Positions 6,786 through 14,337 of a DNA stretch of 34,771 bases are shown here, piece after piece. Position 1 is the first letter of the stretch. Each line of letters opens with the position of its first letter. The notes under the pieces were generated by a model, which made no database searches, was not told where the DNA came from, and saw only the letters and a program-made list of their open reading frames with translations. A program made the position numbers and the translations under genes. The DNA is taken from positions 1-34,771 of IMG/VR virus record IMGVR_UViG_3300043449_002188; one strand, 5' to 3'. The stretch comes from a virus.

Positions 6786-8651
6786 TTACTTTTCTTTTAC
6801 CTCTTCAAAATCCACATCGGACACTTCAACGTCAGGTTGCTGACCTTCATTTGTCTCACTGTAAATTCCTTGGGTAATTGTTTGAGTCACTAAGGCCAGT
6901 TTACCTGTACCATTTCTAACTTTTTCCATATCTTTTTCTGAAACCGCAGTTTTCAGTTCAGATAGAGCCTCCGCTAGTTGTGTCTTTTGCTCTTCGGTCA
7001 TTTTTTCTTCCAAGTCCTTCATTGTTTTTTCAGATTGGAAAATCAATGAGTCCGCTTGGTTGAGTGTGTCAACATCTTCTCTTGCCTTTTTGTCTGCTTC
7101 GGCATTCATTTCAGCGTCTTGTCTCATCTTTTCGATTTCTTCTTTTGAAAGGCCCGATGATGATTCAATTCGGATAGATTGTTGTTTGTTGGTTGCCTTA
7201 TCCATTGCCGACACGTTGATGATACCGTTTGCATCAATGTCAAAGGTTACTTCAACTTGTGGTATTCCTCGCATTGCCGGTGGTAGTCCGTCCAAAATGA
7301 AACGACCAATTGTTCGGTTGTCTTGAGCCATTGCTCTCTCTCCTTGAAGGACGTGAATCTCAACTGATGGTTGATTATCAACCGCTGTTGAAAACACTTG
7401 AGACTTTTTAGTTGGGATTGTTGTATTTGCCTCGATTAGTTTTGTAAAAACCCCACCTTGTGTTTCGATACCAAGTGATAGTGGAGTTACATCAAGTAAC
7501 AATACATCTTTAACATCCCCTGCGAGTACACCTCCTTGAATTGCCGCGCCAAGTGCAACAACTTCATCAGGGTTAACTCCTTTTGATGGTTCTTTACCGA
7601 AGAATTTTTTAACCTGTTCTTGGATTGCCGGAATACGAGTCGAACCTCCAACCAAAATAATTTCATCAATGTCGGATGGTTTCAGACCTGCGTTTTTAAG
7701 TGCTGACTTACAAGGAGCAATTGTACGTTGTACCAAACTGTCAACCAACTGCTCAAACTTTGCCTTTGTCAATGTACGAACCAAGTGTTTTGGCATACCA
7801 TCTACTGGCATAATGTAAGGAAGGTTGATTTCAGTTGATGGTGAAGATGACAATTCAATCTTTGCCTTTTCAGCTCCTTCACGAAGACGTTGAAGTGCCA
7901 TTGGGTCTTTGGTCAAATCAATTCCGTTCTCGTCTTGGAATTCTTTTGCCAACCAATCGATAATTGCTTGGTCGAAATCATCACCACCTAGGTGAGTATC
8001 ACCGTCAGTTGACAATACTTCAAATACACCCTCACCGAGTTCGAGAACCGATACGTCGTGAGTACCACCACCACAGTCAAATACAACAACTTTCATGTCT
8101 GAACCTTTTTTGTCGAGACCGTAAGCAAGTGCCGCCGCGGTTGGTTCGTTGATGATACGTTTAACAGTTAGACCCGCAATTTCACCAGCTTCTTTCGTTG
8201 CTTGACGTTGAGCGTCGTTGAAATATGCCGGTACTGTAATAACCGCCTCGGTTACTGTTTCACCCAAATAATCCTCAGCAGTTTGCTTCATCTTTTGAAG
8301 GACCATTGCCGAGATTTCTTGTGGTGAATACTTCTTGTCGTCAATCTGAACACGAGGAGTGTTACCATCACCCTTAACCACTTTATAAGGAACACGCTTG
8401 ATTTCTTTTTTACTTTCATCGTGACTTGTTCCCATAAAACGCTTAATAGAGTAAACTGTTTTATCAGGATTTGTAACCGCTTGACGCTTTGCCGGGTCAC
8501 CAATCTTTCTCTCACCACCATTTGCAAAACCAACAATCGAAGGGGTGGTTCTTTTTCCTTCACTGTTTGTAATCACAACAGGTTCGCCATTCTCCATAAC
8601 GGCTACACACGAATTTGTTGTTCCTAAGTCAATACCTATAATTTTACCCAT
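6786..8651 (-). CDS. dnaK: Molecular chaperone DnaK (Hsp70)
   Basis: 621 residues and apparently intact. It starts [20 protein letters not shown], has the phosphate-2 motif [18 protein letters not shown], the adenosine motif [16 protein letters not shown], the interdomain linker [13 protein letters not shown] and a full substrate-binding and lid domain, ending [10 protein letters not shown]. Slightly shorter than typical Bacteroidota DnaK but close in sequence feel. No dnaJ or grpE is nearby, so host co-chaperones would be needed. By eye its codons are richer in G+C than neighbouring genes, consistent with later capture from a host; I have not computed this. Expected role: folding phage proteins during the burst. 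A TTG-N20-TATATTTT promoter lies upstream. Confidence 0.97.
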   Translation of the reverse strand: MGKIIGIDLGTTNSCVAVMENGEPVVITNSEGKRTTPSIVGFANGGERKIGDPAKRQAVTNPDKTVYSIKRFMGTSHDESKKEIKRVPYKVVKGDGNTPRVQIDDKKYSPQEISAMVLQKMKQTAEDYLGETVTEAVITVPAYFNDAQRQATKEAGEIAGLTVKRIINEPTAAALAYGLDKKGSDMKVVVFDCGGGTHDVSVLELGEGVFEVLSTDGDTHLGGDDFDQAIIDWLAKEFQDENGIDLTKDPMALQRLREGAEKAKIELSSSPSTEINLPYIMPVDGMPKHLVRTLTKAKFEQLVDSLVQRTIAPCKSALKNAGLKPSDIDEIILVGGSTRIPAIQEQVKKFFGKEPSKGVNPDEVVALGAAIQGGVLAGDVKDVLLLDVTPLSLGIETQGGVFTKLIEANTTIPTKKSQVFSTAVDNQPSVEIHVLQGERAMAQDNRTIGRFILDGLPPAMRGIPQVEVTFDIDANGIINVSAMDKATNKQQSIRIESSSGLSKEEIEKMRQDAEMNAEADKKAREDVDTLNQADSLIFQSEKTMKDLEEKMTEEQKTQLAEALSELKTAVSEKDMEKVRNGTGKLALVTQTITQGIYSETNEGQQPDVEVSDVDFEEVKEK

Positions 8652-8669
8652 ATAACTTTTATTTTTTTT

Positions 8670-8700
8670 AAAATATATGTTTTTTATTTTATGGAATCAA
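8670..8700 (-). promoter_or_regulatory. dnaK promoter candidate TTG-N20-TATATTTT
   Basis: TTG (8698-8700) and TATATTTT (8670-8677) are spaced 20 nt apart and lie 18 nt from the dnaK ATG; the last base differs from the TAnnTTTG consensus. A small stem TGGAA/TTCCA (8692-8706) overlaps the TTG element and could bind a regulator. Confidence 0.45.
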
Positions 8701-8744
8701 GTTCCACAAGAAAAAAGTTAAAAAACATGCCAAAAATAAAAGTA

Positions 8745-8770
8745 TGACAAATTGTCAGTAAATATGACAA
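8745..8770. promoter_or_regulatory. TGACAA operator-like repeats upstream of dnaK
   Basis: TGACAA-A-TTGTCA is a perfect 6-bp inverted repeat (8745-8757), followed by another TGACAA at 8765-8770 that runs to the end of the neighbouring gene. Repeated half-sites upstream of the dnaK promoter look like a protein binding site. No known operator is matched. Confidence 0.3.
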
Positions 8771-9811
8771 TTAAACTTCGGGTTCTATTGCGTAGAGTCT
8801 CATATACTTTTTAAGTAGAGTTTCTCCCGCCTTATTGATTCTTGGTTGGAATTTGTTGACCAAATCAACCAAGTGTTTAGACTGTTCGATATATCTTGCT
8901 GGTTTTTCATTATGGAATTTCATCCATTTAAAATAATCCGTTAAAAACCATTTATATAAATTATTTAAAACACTTAATTCTTTACCTGGTGAAACCTCAC
9001 CTATTTTTTCAAGTAAATTATCTATATAAACTTCCGCATTAAATGTCCTTAAACTATTTGCCTCTTCCCAATACCTTGAATTTTTAAATTCATCGAATGA
9101 CATTCTGGCTCTTAAACTGTACGCCTCTTGGACTTTCGCATTAATTTCATATGGTTCCGAATTGTAAACATAGTATAAAAAATCCTGCCATACATTAAAA
9201 ATTTCTTTTCTTAAATTAACATTTTTACCACCAGCCCAACTTAAACTAACATTTACTTGTTTTGCTCCCGATTCCGCTCTTTTATAAAATTCGTATAAGT
9301 GATTACACTCGTGAGTGATTGTATCTCTAAAATCAAATAACACAGATTCACTCATACTATCTTCATACGAACTAGTTAGAGTAAGGTTAAAATCTAATTT
9401 AGCAACCAATGTTTGGTCAACCTCCTCTAACACATATTTTGGTAATTCAAATGATGGTTCTTTTAAATAAGAACTTCCAGCATATTGTTTTTGTATTGAA
9501 TTAGCAACCCCACCAGACGCAAATGGAATCGTGGATTTTTTTCTTGGTGAATTTTTTAATGTCAAAACTATATGCATTTCTTCAATCGGTAATTCAATAA
9601 AATCATCCATACTGGATTGATAAACATAAGATATTTCCTCAGGAGTGATTTTGATTTTTTGTACACCACTTTTTTTAGTTTGAAGAAAATCTTTTATAAT
9701 AGGTTCTAATTTGGTGTATATTAGATTGGTATAGGCCAAAGCGGCACGAGAAACACCTAAATCTTCTTTAATTAATTTTTTTAACTGTTCTTCTGATAGT
9801 CTAACTCGCAT
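8771..9811 (-). CDS. Leader-bearing HExxH metallopeptidase-like protein
   Basis: 346 residues. The N-terminus MRVRLSEEQLKKLIKEDLG is the shared leader and ends in I-K-E. HECNH at 167-171 is a zinc-type motif, with E222 in SEPYEINAKVQEAY as possible third ligand; the same layout appears in the protein at 1175-2155. The rest is soluble and mixed alpha/beta. A late-type motif ends 3 nt before the ATG. If the leader targets the virion, this would be a packaged peptidase; substrates could be head proteins or host cell-envelope proteins. Neither is shown by the sequence. Confidence 0.82.
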   Translation of the reverse strand: MRVRLSEEQLKKLIKEDLGVSRAALAYTNLIYTKLEPIIKDFLQTKKSGVQKIKITPEEISYVYQSSMDDFIELPIEEMHIVLTLKNSPRKKSTIPFASGGVANSIQKQYAGSSYLKEPSFELPKYVLEEVDQTLVAKLDFNLTLTSSYEDSMSESVLFDFRDTITHECNHLYEFYKRAESGAKQVNVSLSWAGGKNVNLRKEIFNVWQDFLYYVYNSEPYEINAKVQEAYSLRARMSFDEFKNSRYWEEANSLRTFNAEVYIDNLLEKIGEVSPGKELSVLNNLYKWFLTDYFKWMKFHNEKPARYIEQSKHLVDLVNKFQPRINKAGETLLKKYMRLYAIEPEV

Positions 9812-9814
9812 ACT

Positions 9815-9824
9815 AATAAATACT
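9815..9824 (-). promoter_or_regulatory. Late-type motif AGTATTTATT
   Basis: AGTATTTATT on the coding strand, 3 nt before the ATG at 9811, the same spacing as at 2155 and 31260. Confidence 0.5.
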
Positions 9825-9867
9825 CGAAAAAAATTTTAAGTAATTACTTTATTTTCCAACTTTGTGT

Positions 9868-9877
9868 CGTATTTATT
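9868..9877 (+). promoter_or_regulatory. Late-type motif CGTATTTATT
   Basis: Plus-strand CGTATTTATT lies 5 nt before a ten-codon reading frame and 78 nt before the aaRS-like gene at 9956; it is the best promoter candidate for that gene. Confidence 0.4.
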
Positions 9878-9882
9878 TCAAA

Positions 9883-9912
9883 ATGATTAACAATTTAATA
9901 AATAATAAATAA
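9883..9912 (+). CDS. Possible Asn-rich leader peptide (MINNLINNK)
   Basis: A nine-residue frame with four asparagine codons and a TAA, ending 5 nt before a terminator hairpin and 43 nt before a gene related to asparaginyl-tRNA synthetase and asparagine synthetase. This is the geometry of a transcription attenuator. AT-rich DNA makes AAT codons common by chance, so the call is tentative. Confidence 0.3.
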   Translation: MINNLINNK

Positions 9913-9917
9913 ACGTA

Positions 9918-9942
9918 AACCTCCTTCGGGAGGTTTTTTTTT
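9918..9942 (+). terminator. Terminator hairpin in the leader of the aaRS-like gene
   Basis: AACCTCC-TTCG-GGAGGTT with a following T tract, 13 nt before the ATG at 9956. No plus-strand gene lies upstream for it to terminate, so it is either an attenuator or the end of a small RNA. Confidence 0.75.
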
Positions 9943-9955
9943 ACCCAAAAGTTAT

Positions 9956-10813
9956 ATGCAAAATACAAAAATTTATCACGAGTTAGTCCAAAAAATGAGG
10001 ACTTTTTTTCTAAACAAAGGTTTTATTGAGGTTCCAACTCAATCAAGACTATCAATTCTCGCAGCATGTGAGAACCCACACTCAATTACAACATTTGAGT
10101 ATAAAGGTGAGATTTGGCCGTTACCACAAACAGGTCAAATGTGGTTGGAGTATGAATTATTAAAGAATCCTGAATGGCCAGGTGTGTTCTGTATCTCAAC
10201 ATCCTATCGACAAGAAAAAGACCCAATTCCAGGTCGTCACGAATTAATCTTCCCAATGTTTGAGTTTGAATCAAAAGGTGGAATGGAAGAATTAAAAAGA
10301 TTGGAATTAGAACTTTTGACATTTTTAGGTTTTGACACACCTGTTGAAGTAAATTACGACGATGTTTGTAATGAATATGGTGGAGTTAAAATTTTGGAAA
10401 ACGAGCATGAAACAAAAATGTGGCAAGAAAAGGGTTGTGTTGTATCACTTCAAAATTTCCCACTCAGAACTAATCCATTTTGGAACATGAAATCGGGTCA
10501 GGATGACAAATTCAACAAAATCGATGTTATTCTTTATGGTCAAGAAACAATTGGTTCGGCTGAAAGAAGTTGTGACGTTGATGAGATGAGAGAAATGTTC
10601 TACACAATTGAAAATGGTGGATATTCTAACAAATTGTTTGAATTATTTGGAAAAGAGCGAGTTGAGAAGGAACTTGAGGAGTTTTTATCTCACAAATTCT
10701 TTAAAAGATTTGGTGGTGGTGTAGGTTTAACTCGTTTAGCAAGGGCTTATCAAATGATGAAAGACGAACACGCTGAATTACACATGAATTATGGTGATTT
10801 ACAGAAATTTTAA
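9956..10813 (+). CDS. Stand-alone class II aaRS-like enzyme (Asx family; asparagine synthetase-like?)
   Basis: 285 residues containing only a class II aminoacyl-tRNA synthetase catalytic core of the Asp/Asn/Lys group. Motif 2 is YRQEKDPIPGRHELIFPMFE (R85, E87) and motif 3 is GGGVGLTRLARA near 253-264, with the expected Arg. There is no anticodon-binding OB domain. Size and layout match the archaeal-type asparagine synthetase that evolved from AsnRS, and also other free-standing Asx-core paralogues. It could make asparagine or an aminoacyl-adenylate, or modify a protein as EpmA does; the sequence does not settle which. It is preceded by a possible attenuator and followed by a strong terminator. 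Confidence 0.85.
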   Translation: MQNTKIYHELVQKMRTFFLNKGFIEVPTQSRLSILAACENPHSITTFEYKGEIWPLPQTGQMWLEYELLKNPEWPGVFCISTSYRQEKDPIPGRHELIFPMFEFESKGGMEELKRLELELLTFLGFDTPVEVNYDDVCNEYGGVKILENEHETKMWQEKGCVVSLQNFPLRTNPFWNMKSGQDDKFNKIDVILYGQETIGSAERSCDVDEMREMFYTIENGGYSNKLFELFGKERVEKELEEFLSHKFFKRFGGGVGLTRLARAYQMMKDEHAELHMNYGDLQKF

Positions 10814-10814
10814 T

Positions 10815-10844
10815 GAAAAAGGGGGTTAACAACCCCCCTTTTTT
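10815..10844. terminator. Bidirectional intrinsic terminator
   Basis: AAAAAGGGGGTT and AACCCCCCTTTTT pair across a short loop with A and T tracts on the two sides. It serves the plus gene ending at 10813 and the minus block ending at 10843. Confidence 0.88.
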
Positions 10845-11373
10845 AATTAAAGAAAATAATAACATTTGTGATTGTCAACACCGTAAATAAAGCGGCAAAC
10901 CAATCGCTTCGTTCCAAATATTTTTCAGGTTTTAGATTAACTTCTCCTTTTTTGTTAGTTACGGTTTGGTAATTACCTAATGGAAAAACTCGATACTGAT
11001 TATTCATCTTATCATAACTAACGATTGCCGCTTTTAGCTCCCTAACTCTATTGGACATTTCAATTGTAGTAATATTTTGAACTGAATCTTCTTTCATTTC
11101 AAGAATAGCATAATCAATCCAATTATCTTGGTCTAATGTATACCATACTAAACTATCTCTTTGATATGAAATTGATTTAATTTCAGACTGAAGTGTCTGT
11201 ATTTTTAATCTTTGTTTTGAAAATATAGTGTTGATGTCGTCAGCTTGTTTTTTTGTCATTAAGACAATTGAGTCACCCTTAATTATCTTCATCATCGGGT
11301 AAGTCAATTGGCTGAAGGTTGTACTTTTCACCATCATCAAAATCGTTACGAGGAATAACTTTAATAGGTTCAT
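10843..11373 (-). CDS. Spanin-like secreted/membrane coiled-coil protein
   Basis: 176 residues. An N-terminal signal peptide (LLKLFLVTILMM, then TTFSQ) is followed by a coiled-coil-prone region (about 40-120) and a C-terminal hydrophobic helix (WFAALFTVLTITNVIIFF). The first 95 nt overlap the upstream gene in another frame. The convincing signal peptide favours this start over internal Met codons near 11295. Overlapping genes for a membrane coiled-coil protein and an exported partner recall Rz/Rz1 spanins, although this one lacks a lipobox Cys. Last gene of the membrane block. Confidence 0.65.
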   Translation of the reverse strand: MNLLKLFLVTILMMVKSTTFSQLTYPMMKIIKGDSIVLMTKKQADDINTIFSKQRLKIQTLQSEIKSISYQRDSLVWYTLDQDNWIDYAILEMKEDSVQNITTIEMSNRVRELKAAIVSYDKMNNQYRVFPLGNYQTVTNKKGEVNLKPEKYLERSDWFAALFTVLTITNVIIFFN

Positions 11374-11626
11374 CTTTTGTTGTTAGGTTTTCAAGCTGTG
11401 TCGACACCTCTTGTATTACAGTGGCTTGAGAGTCGACCGTTGCGGTTAATTTTTGATTTTCAGTTGTTAATTTTTGGTTTTCGTTAGTTAAGGTTTGGTT
11501 TTCCTCAACAAGTAAAATATTTTGTTTAACAGTTCCAACATGGTGTCCGCCTGTATAAGTCGCATTAACAACAAACAACAGGACAAATGAAATTAATACA
11601 ATTGTTAATAACGTTTTAGTTTTCAT
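11279..11626 (-). CDS. i-spanin-like protein (TM plus coiled coil)
   Basis: 115 residues with an N-terminal membrane anchor (LLTIVLISFVLLFVV), a regular coiled coil rich in Asn/Gln/Glu/Leu (NQTLTNENQKLTTENQKL) and an acidic tail (DLPDDEDN). This is the architecture of an inner-membrane spanin. The start overlaps the stop of the upstream gene by 4 bp, and its 3' end contains the beginning of the next gene. Assignment is by architecture, not by a sequence family. Confidence 0.7.
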   Translation of the reverse strand: MKTKTLLTIVLISFVLLFVVNATYTGGHHVGTVKQNILLVEENQTLTNENQKLTTENQKLTATVDSQATVIQEVSTQLENLTTKDEPIKVIPRNDFDDGEKYNLQPIDLPDDEDN

Positions 11627-11910
11627 TTTCTAACTTTACCACCATTCATCATTATGATTTCTTTCAAATTTTCCAGAGCTTTGGTATTATTATCAATGGT
11701 TTCTTTGATTTTGTTTTGGTCTTGTCTTACATAATCATTGATTTCTTTTTGTAATTCATCAACCTTTGTTTTTAATCTATCTTCTGACGCAATTTGTCTT
11801 TTTAACAAGAACCATAATGCCCCACCAAGACCCAAAGTAATCACACCTAAAGCTCCATACTGTGTAAGAGTTTCAAAAACTCCAAAAGATTCTACTTGTA
11901 ATAGTGTCAT
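11623..11910 (-). CDS. Holin-like protein, copy 2 of a tandem pair
   Basis: 95 residues. It shares with the upstream gene the pattern G-V/A-F-E-x-L-x-x-Y-G-x-L-G, a single hydrophobic helix ending W-F/L-x-L-K-R, and KVDELQKEI after it, so the two arose by duplication. This copy has a longer coiled C-terminal tail ending in NGGKVRK. A single N-terminal TM followed by a charged coiled coil resembles BhlA/UviB-type holins. Start and stop overlap neighbours by 4 bp on both sides. Confidence 0.72.
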   Translation of the reverse strand: MTLLQVESFGVFETLTQYGALGVITLGLGGALWFLLKRQIASEDRLKTKVDELQKEINDYVRQDQNKIKETIDNNTKALENLKEIIMMNGGKVRK

Positions 11911-12098
11911 TTGCTTCTTAATTCTTTTTCAAGTTCATCAACTTTCTGTTGGAGTCTATCTCTCTCGTTCATAAGTCTCTTTAAAAATAACCATCCTACA
12001 ACACCTAATGCTAAAACAGCAATACCTAAAACTCCGTAATCTACTAATTTTTCAAAGGCTCCTAATTGTGGTGCCGATTCTGCATCTAAAAATATCAT
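11907..12098 (-). CDS. Holin-like protein, copy 1 of a tandem pair
   Basis: 63 residues: FEKLVDYGVLGIAVLALG, then GWLFLKRLMNERDRL and QKVDELEKEL. It is clearly a paralogue of the next gene, shorter at the C-terminus. TM plus coiled coil as in BhlA-type holins. A late-type motif (GATATTTATT) lies 14 nt upstream and its stop overlaps the next start by 4 bp. Two related forms could act as holin and modulator; that is inference. Confidence 0.72.
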   Translation of the reverse strand: MIFLDAESAPQLGAFEKLVDYGVLGIAVLALGVVGWLFLKRLMNERDRLQQKVDELEKELRSK

Positions 12099-12112
12099 AA
12101 CTTTTGTTTCCT

Positions 12113-12122
12113 AATAAATATC
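12113..12122 (-). promoter_or_regulatory. Late-type motif GATATTTATT
   Basis: Lies 14 nt before the ATG at 12098, heading the duplicated holin-like pair and the spanin-like genes. Confidence 0.5.
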
Positions 12123-12155
12123 ATATTATTTACAAAATGTCGGAATGAGTTATAC

Positions 12156-12467
12156 TTAACACTCGTTATTTTTTCCTCCCTTTTGGGAACCAAAATAGTA
12201 TGAAAAAATCATTAGAGTAAGTGTCTTTATTAAATCAAAAAGTTCTCCGTTTTGTTCTTCACTTAATAATGGTGTTTTAAAGGCAATAACTTTATCAACA
12301 ATAAAGACACCAACAAGTGATGCGAATACCATAAGTATAAATCTTACAAGAACATCTTGAGTTGAGTTTGAGAATAGTTTATTTACAAAATAAACACCTA
12401 AAGAAATAAATAATATTCCTGTTATTACCGCACATATAACTATAAATGGATTTTCAGAACTGAACAT
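12156..12467 (-). CDS. Three-helix membrane protein
   Basis: 103 residues with hydrophobic helices at about 8-27 (FIVICAVITGILFISLGVYF), 42-62 (FILMVFASLVGVFIVDKV) and 84-95 (LTLMIFSYYFG), and a tail ending GGKNNEC. The size and three-helix layout would fit a class I holin, and it is the first gene of the membrane block. A late-type motif lies 13 nt upstream, just after the terminator of the nusG operon. No family is recognised. Confidence 0.7.
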   Translation of the reverse strand: MFSSENPFIVICAVITGILFISLGVYFVNKLFSNSTQDVLVRFILMVFASLVGVFIVDKVIAFKTPLLSEEQNGELFDLIKTLTLMIFSYYFGSQKGGKNNEC

Positions 12468-12480
12468 GGTTAGGTTTAGT

Positions 12481-12490
12481 TATAAATATC
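12481..12490 (-). promoter_or_regulatory. Late-type motif GATATTTATA
   Basis: Lies 13 nt before the ATG at 12467 and directly follows the terminator at 12493-12518 on the minus strand. Confidence 0.5.
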
Positions 12491-12492
12491 AA

Positions 12493-12518
12493 AAAACCCC
12501 TCAATCACGAGGGGTTTT
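12493..12518 (-). terminator. Terminator of the nusG operon
   Basis: AAAACCCCTC and GAGGGGTTTT pair around a 6-nt loop, 5 nt past the stop of the metallophosphoesterase, with a T-rich tract on the minus strand. Confidence 0.87.
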
Positions 12519-12522
12519 CAAT

Positions 12523-13212
12523 TTAGATAAAATCCAACTTATTCGTTACAGGGTCCCATTCTACTGTCAGTGGTTTTTGGGTGTATTGATACTGTTCATC
12601 TAAAACGGAAGCATTAATGTAGTGAGTATCACCATCAAAAACATAACCATACCCTGAATGTATATGTCCGCAGACATGAATTTTGGGTTTTATTGTCTTA
12701 ATTCTTTTTGCCAGTAATTCACAACCAAGATTAAGATATTGACCAATAATTTTGTCTAAATAACCTAACGCAGGTCCGTGAGTTACAAGTATGTCAGTAT
12801 CCTCAGGAATGTTGTTCCACTTTTGTTCAAGTTCTAATCCACCTTTTAATAAGTTAAACGCCCAATTGTGAAATTCAGGTTGCCAAGGACTGCCATAAAT
12901 TTTAACATAATTTTCGGTATCAACTCCATAACCCAAAAAACTATCCTGAAGATAAAGAATGTCCTTATAAAAATTAACAACCTCTTTAGCCATTTCAGGT
13001 TCTTTTTCAAACCCAAAGTCGTGATTACCAGCAATGAATGTTTTAACTGTATAATTTTCTAAACTGTTAAACCACTTACAGAATTCTTGGATTTCATGCT
13101 TATAACCCATTGATGATATATCACCAGCATGAATCAATAAATCACCTCCAGGTAAAGAACTTGTTACCTGTTTGTGTTTATTATGAGTATCGCTGATGAA
13201 TGTTATTTTCAT
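12523..13212 (-). CDS. Calcineurin-like metallophosphoesterase (MPPED-like)
   Basis: 229 residues with the full set of metal ligands in order: SDTHNKH near the N-terminus, HAGDISSMG, AGNHDFGFE, THGPALGYLD and CGHIHSGYG. The pattern resembles the MPPED/UPF0046 branch of metallophosphoesterases. Such enzymes hydrolyse phosphodiesters or phosphomonoesters; the substrate cannot be read from the sequence. The ATG overlaps the nusG stop (ATGA), and a terminator follows, so it is the last gene of an operon with nusG. It is not closely similar to the second metallophosphoesterase at 30526. Confidence 0.9.
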   Translation of the reverse strand: MKITFISDTHNKHKQVTSSLPGGDLLIHAGDISSMGYKHEIQEFCKWFNSLENYTVKTFIAGNHDFGFEKEPEMAKEVVNFYKDILYLQDSFLGYGVDTENYVKIYGSPWQPEFHNWAFNLLKGGLELEQKWNNIPEDTDILVTHGPALGYLDKIIGQYLNLGCELLAKRIKTIKPKIHVCGHIHSGYGYVFDGDTHYINASVLDEQYQYTQKPLTVEWDPVTNKLDFI

Positions 13213-13730
13213 TTTCTTACTTGGGTGTCTTCTAATTCAACAGATGTTGGTCTGCCAAAGATAAGAACATTTACTTTAATCTTACCTTTTTCTTTATCAA
13301 TAAATTCAATGTTGCCTTTGAAAGATGTAAACGGTCCTTCGGTTACAGTTACCTCATCACCAACGCTGAATATGTCTGAAAAACTTTTTGTTTTATTTTC
13401 CTCGTGGAGACCAATCATTCGACTTACTTCTTGGTCTGATACGACTTGAATATTTCCCGCTCTGTCAGATAACAAACCTGTGGCTCCATCAATTTTTTTA
13501 ACAACTTGTTTTAGTTCTCCGATTGCGGATGTCTCAACAAAAACATATCCGGGAAATAAAACTTTTTCACGTTGTGTTTTTTTGCCATCCTTGGTTGCAA
13601 AAACTTTTTCCATTGGAACCACGACTCTACCGATTACTCCATTGAGTTCCCCTTTGTCGGCTTCTTTTAAAATTCTTTCTGAGACTTTTCTCTCACGATT
13701 TGATTGTGCTCTTACAATGTACCATTCCAT
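13209..13730 (-). CDS. nusG: Transcription elongation factor NusG
   Basis: 173 residues. The NGN domain starts EWYIVRAQSNRERKV and includes FPGYVFVE, and the C-terminal KOW domain reads VGDEVTVTEGPFTSFKGNIE. Close in length to bacterial NusG. It binds RNA polymerase at the clamp helices and raises processivity. A phage copy may favour phage templates, or work with a modified polymerase; both are inference. It is coupled to the metallophosphoesterase downstream (ATGA) and preceded by a conserved phage protein of unknown function. The operon begins at a TATATTTG box at 14578-14585. Confidence 0.95.
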   Translation of the reverse strand: MEWYIVRAQSNRERKVSERILKEADKGELNGVIGRVVVPMEKVFATKDGKKTQREKVLFPGYVFVETSAIGELKQVVKKIDGATGLLSDRAGNIQVVSDQEVSRMIGLHEENKTKSFSDIFSVGDEVTVTEGPFTSFKGNIEFIDKEKGKIKVNVLIFGRPTSVELEDTQVRK

Positions 13731-13742
13731 AATTTTAATTTT

Positions 13743-14261
13743 TTAGTCCCACCAACCATCAATATGTTTGGCGATAAATTTATATGCTTCTTTTTTATCT
13801 TTCATGTATTCTTTACGAGCGGTTTTCATAGCCGCTCTTAAATCCTCTGAATATTTTTCTTTATCTTCAGGAGTTTTAACTTTCTCAGTTTTTGAAACCA
13901 TTTCACTAACATTTGGTCTTTCCTCAAGTGGAATAAATTCAAAAGTTGTCTTACCCCACTTTTCTTCAATTATGTCGTGAGCCGGTTCTTCATAGAATTC
14001 CCAAGAATCTTTTGTCATATGAAGTCGGTCAATCGCTTCTTGAATTTCCTCGGCAACTTTTTCAGCCTCTGCAATGTGAGTCCTGTCAGATAAAAAGAAA
14101 TCACGAGTGTGCTCAAGTTTTTTGATTAAGATTTCAACGATAAAGTGATTATCATAGTCTTCATCTTTCCAAATTGTGGGAAGCCATCGAAAAACATTCT
14201 TTATCTTCCTGAATAATCTCCTAAACGGATATGTAATATTATTAAAGTTTACCCCAGCCAT
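13743..14261 (-). CDS. Conserved phage-type hypothetical protein
   Basis: 172 residues from the ATG at 14261 (MAGVNFNNITYPF); an ATG at 14282 would add seven residues. The N-terminus is basic and aromatic (RRLFRKIKNVFRWLPTIWKD), then a helical region with HTRDFFLSDRTHI, EEIQEAIDRLHM, then an acidic middle and a C-terminus ending DGWWD. I recall similar proteins in other large phages without known function. It sits between the tiny coupled frame at 14242-14337 and nusG, in the same operon. Confidence 0.75.
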   Translation of the reverse strand: MAGVNFNNITYPFRRLFRKIKNVFRWLPTIWKDEDYDNHFIVEILIKKLEHTRDFFLSDRTHIAEAEKVAEEIQEAIDRLHMTKDSWEFYEEPAHDIIEEKWGKTTFEFIPLEERPNVSEMVSKTEKVKTPEDKEKYSEDLRAAMKTARKEYMKDKKEAYKFIAKHIDGWWD

Positions 14262-14337
14262 TTTTATATTGTGTTTTATCAATTCCTTCTGAAACTATTT
14301 TAAAAAAATCAACAACTTTCTTCCAAAACTTTTTCAT
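14242..14337 (-). CDS. 31-residue coupled mini-gene
   Basis: MKKFWKKVVDFFKIVSEG and on to NGWGKL. The ATG overlaps the TGA of the upstream gene (ATGA), as at many real junctions here, and the frame ends just inside the next gene. The N-terminal half is a cationic amphipathic helix. Real expression is supported only by the coupling, so confidence is moderate. Confidence 0.45.
   Translation of the reverse strand: MKKFWKKVVDFFKIVSEGIDKTQYKNGWGKL

Noticed and set aside
7060-8627. Plus and minus frames within dnaK
   Set aside because: All are shadows of the strongly conserved dnaK frame.
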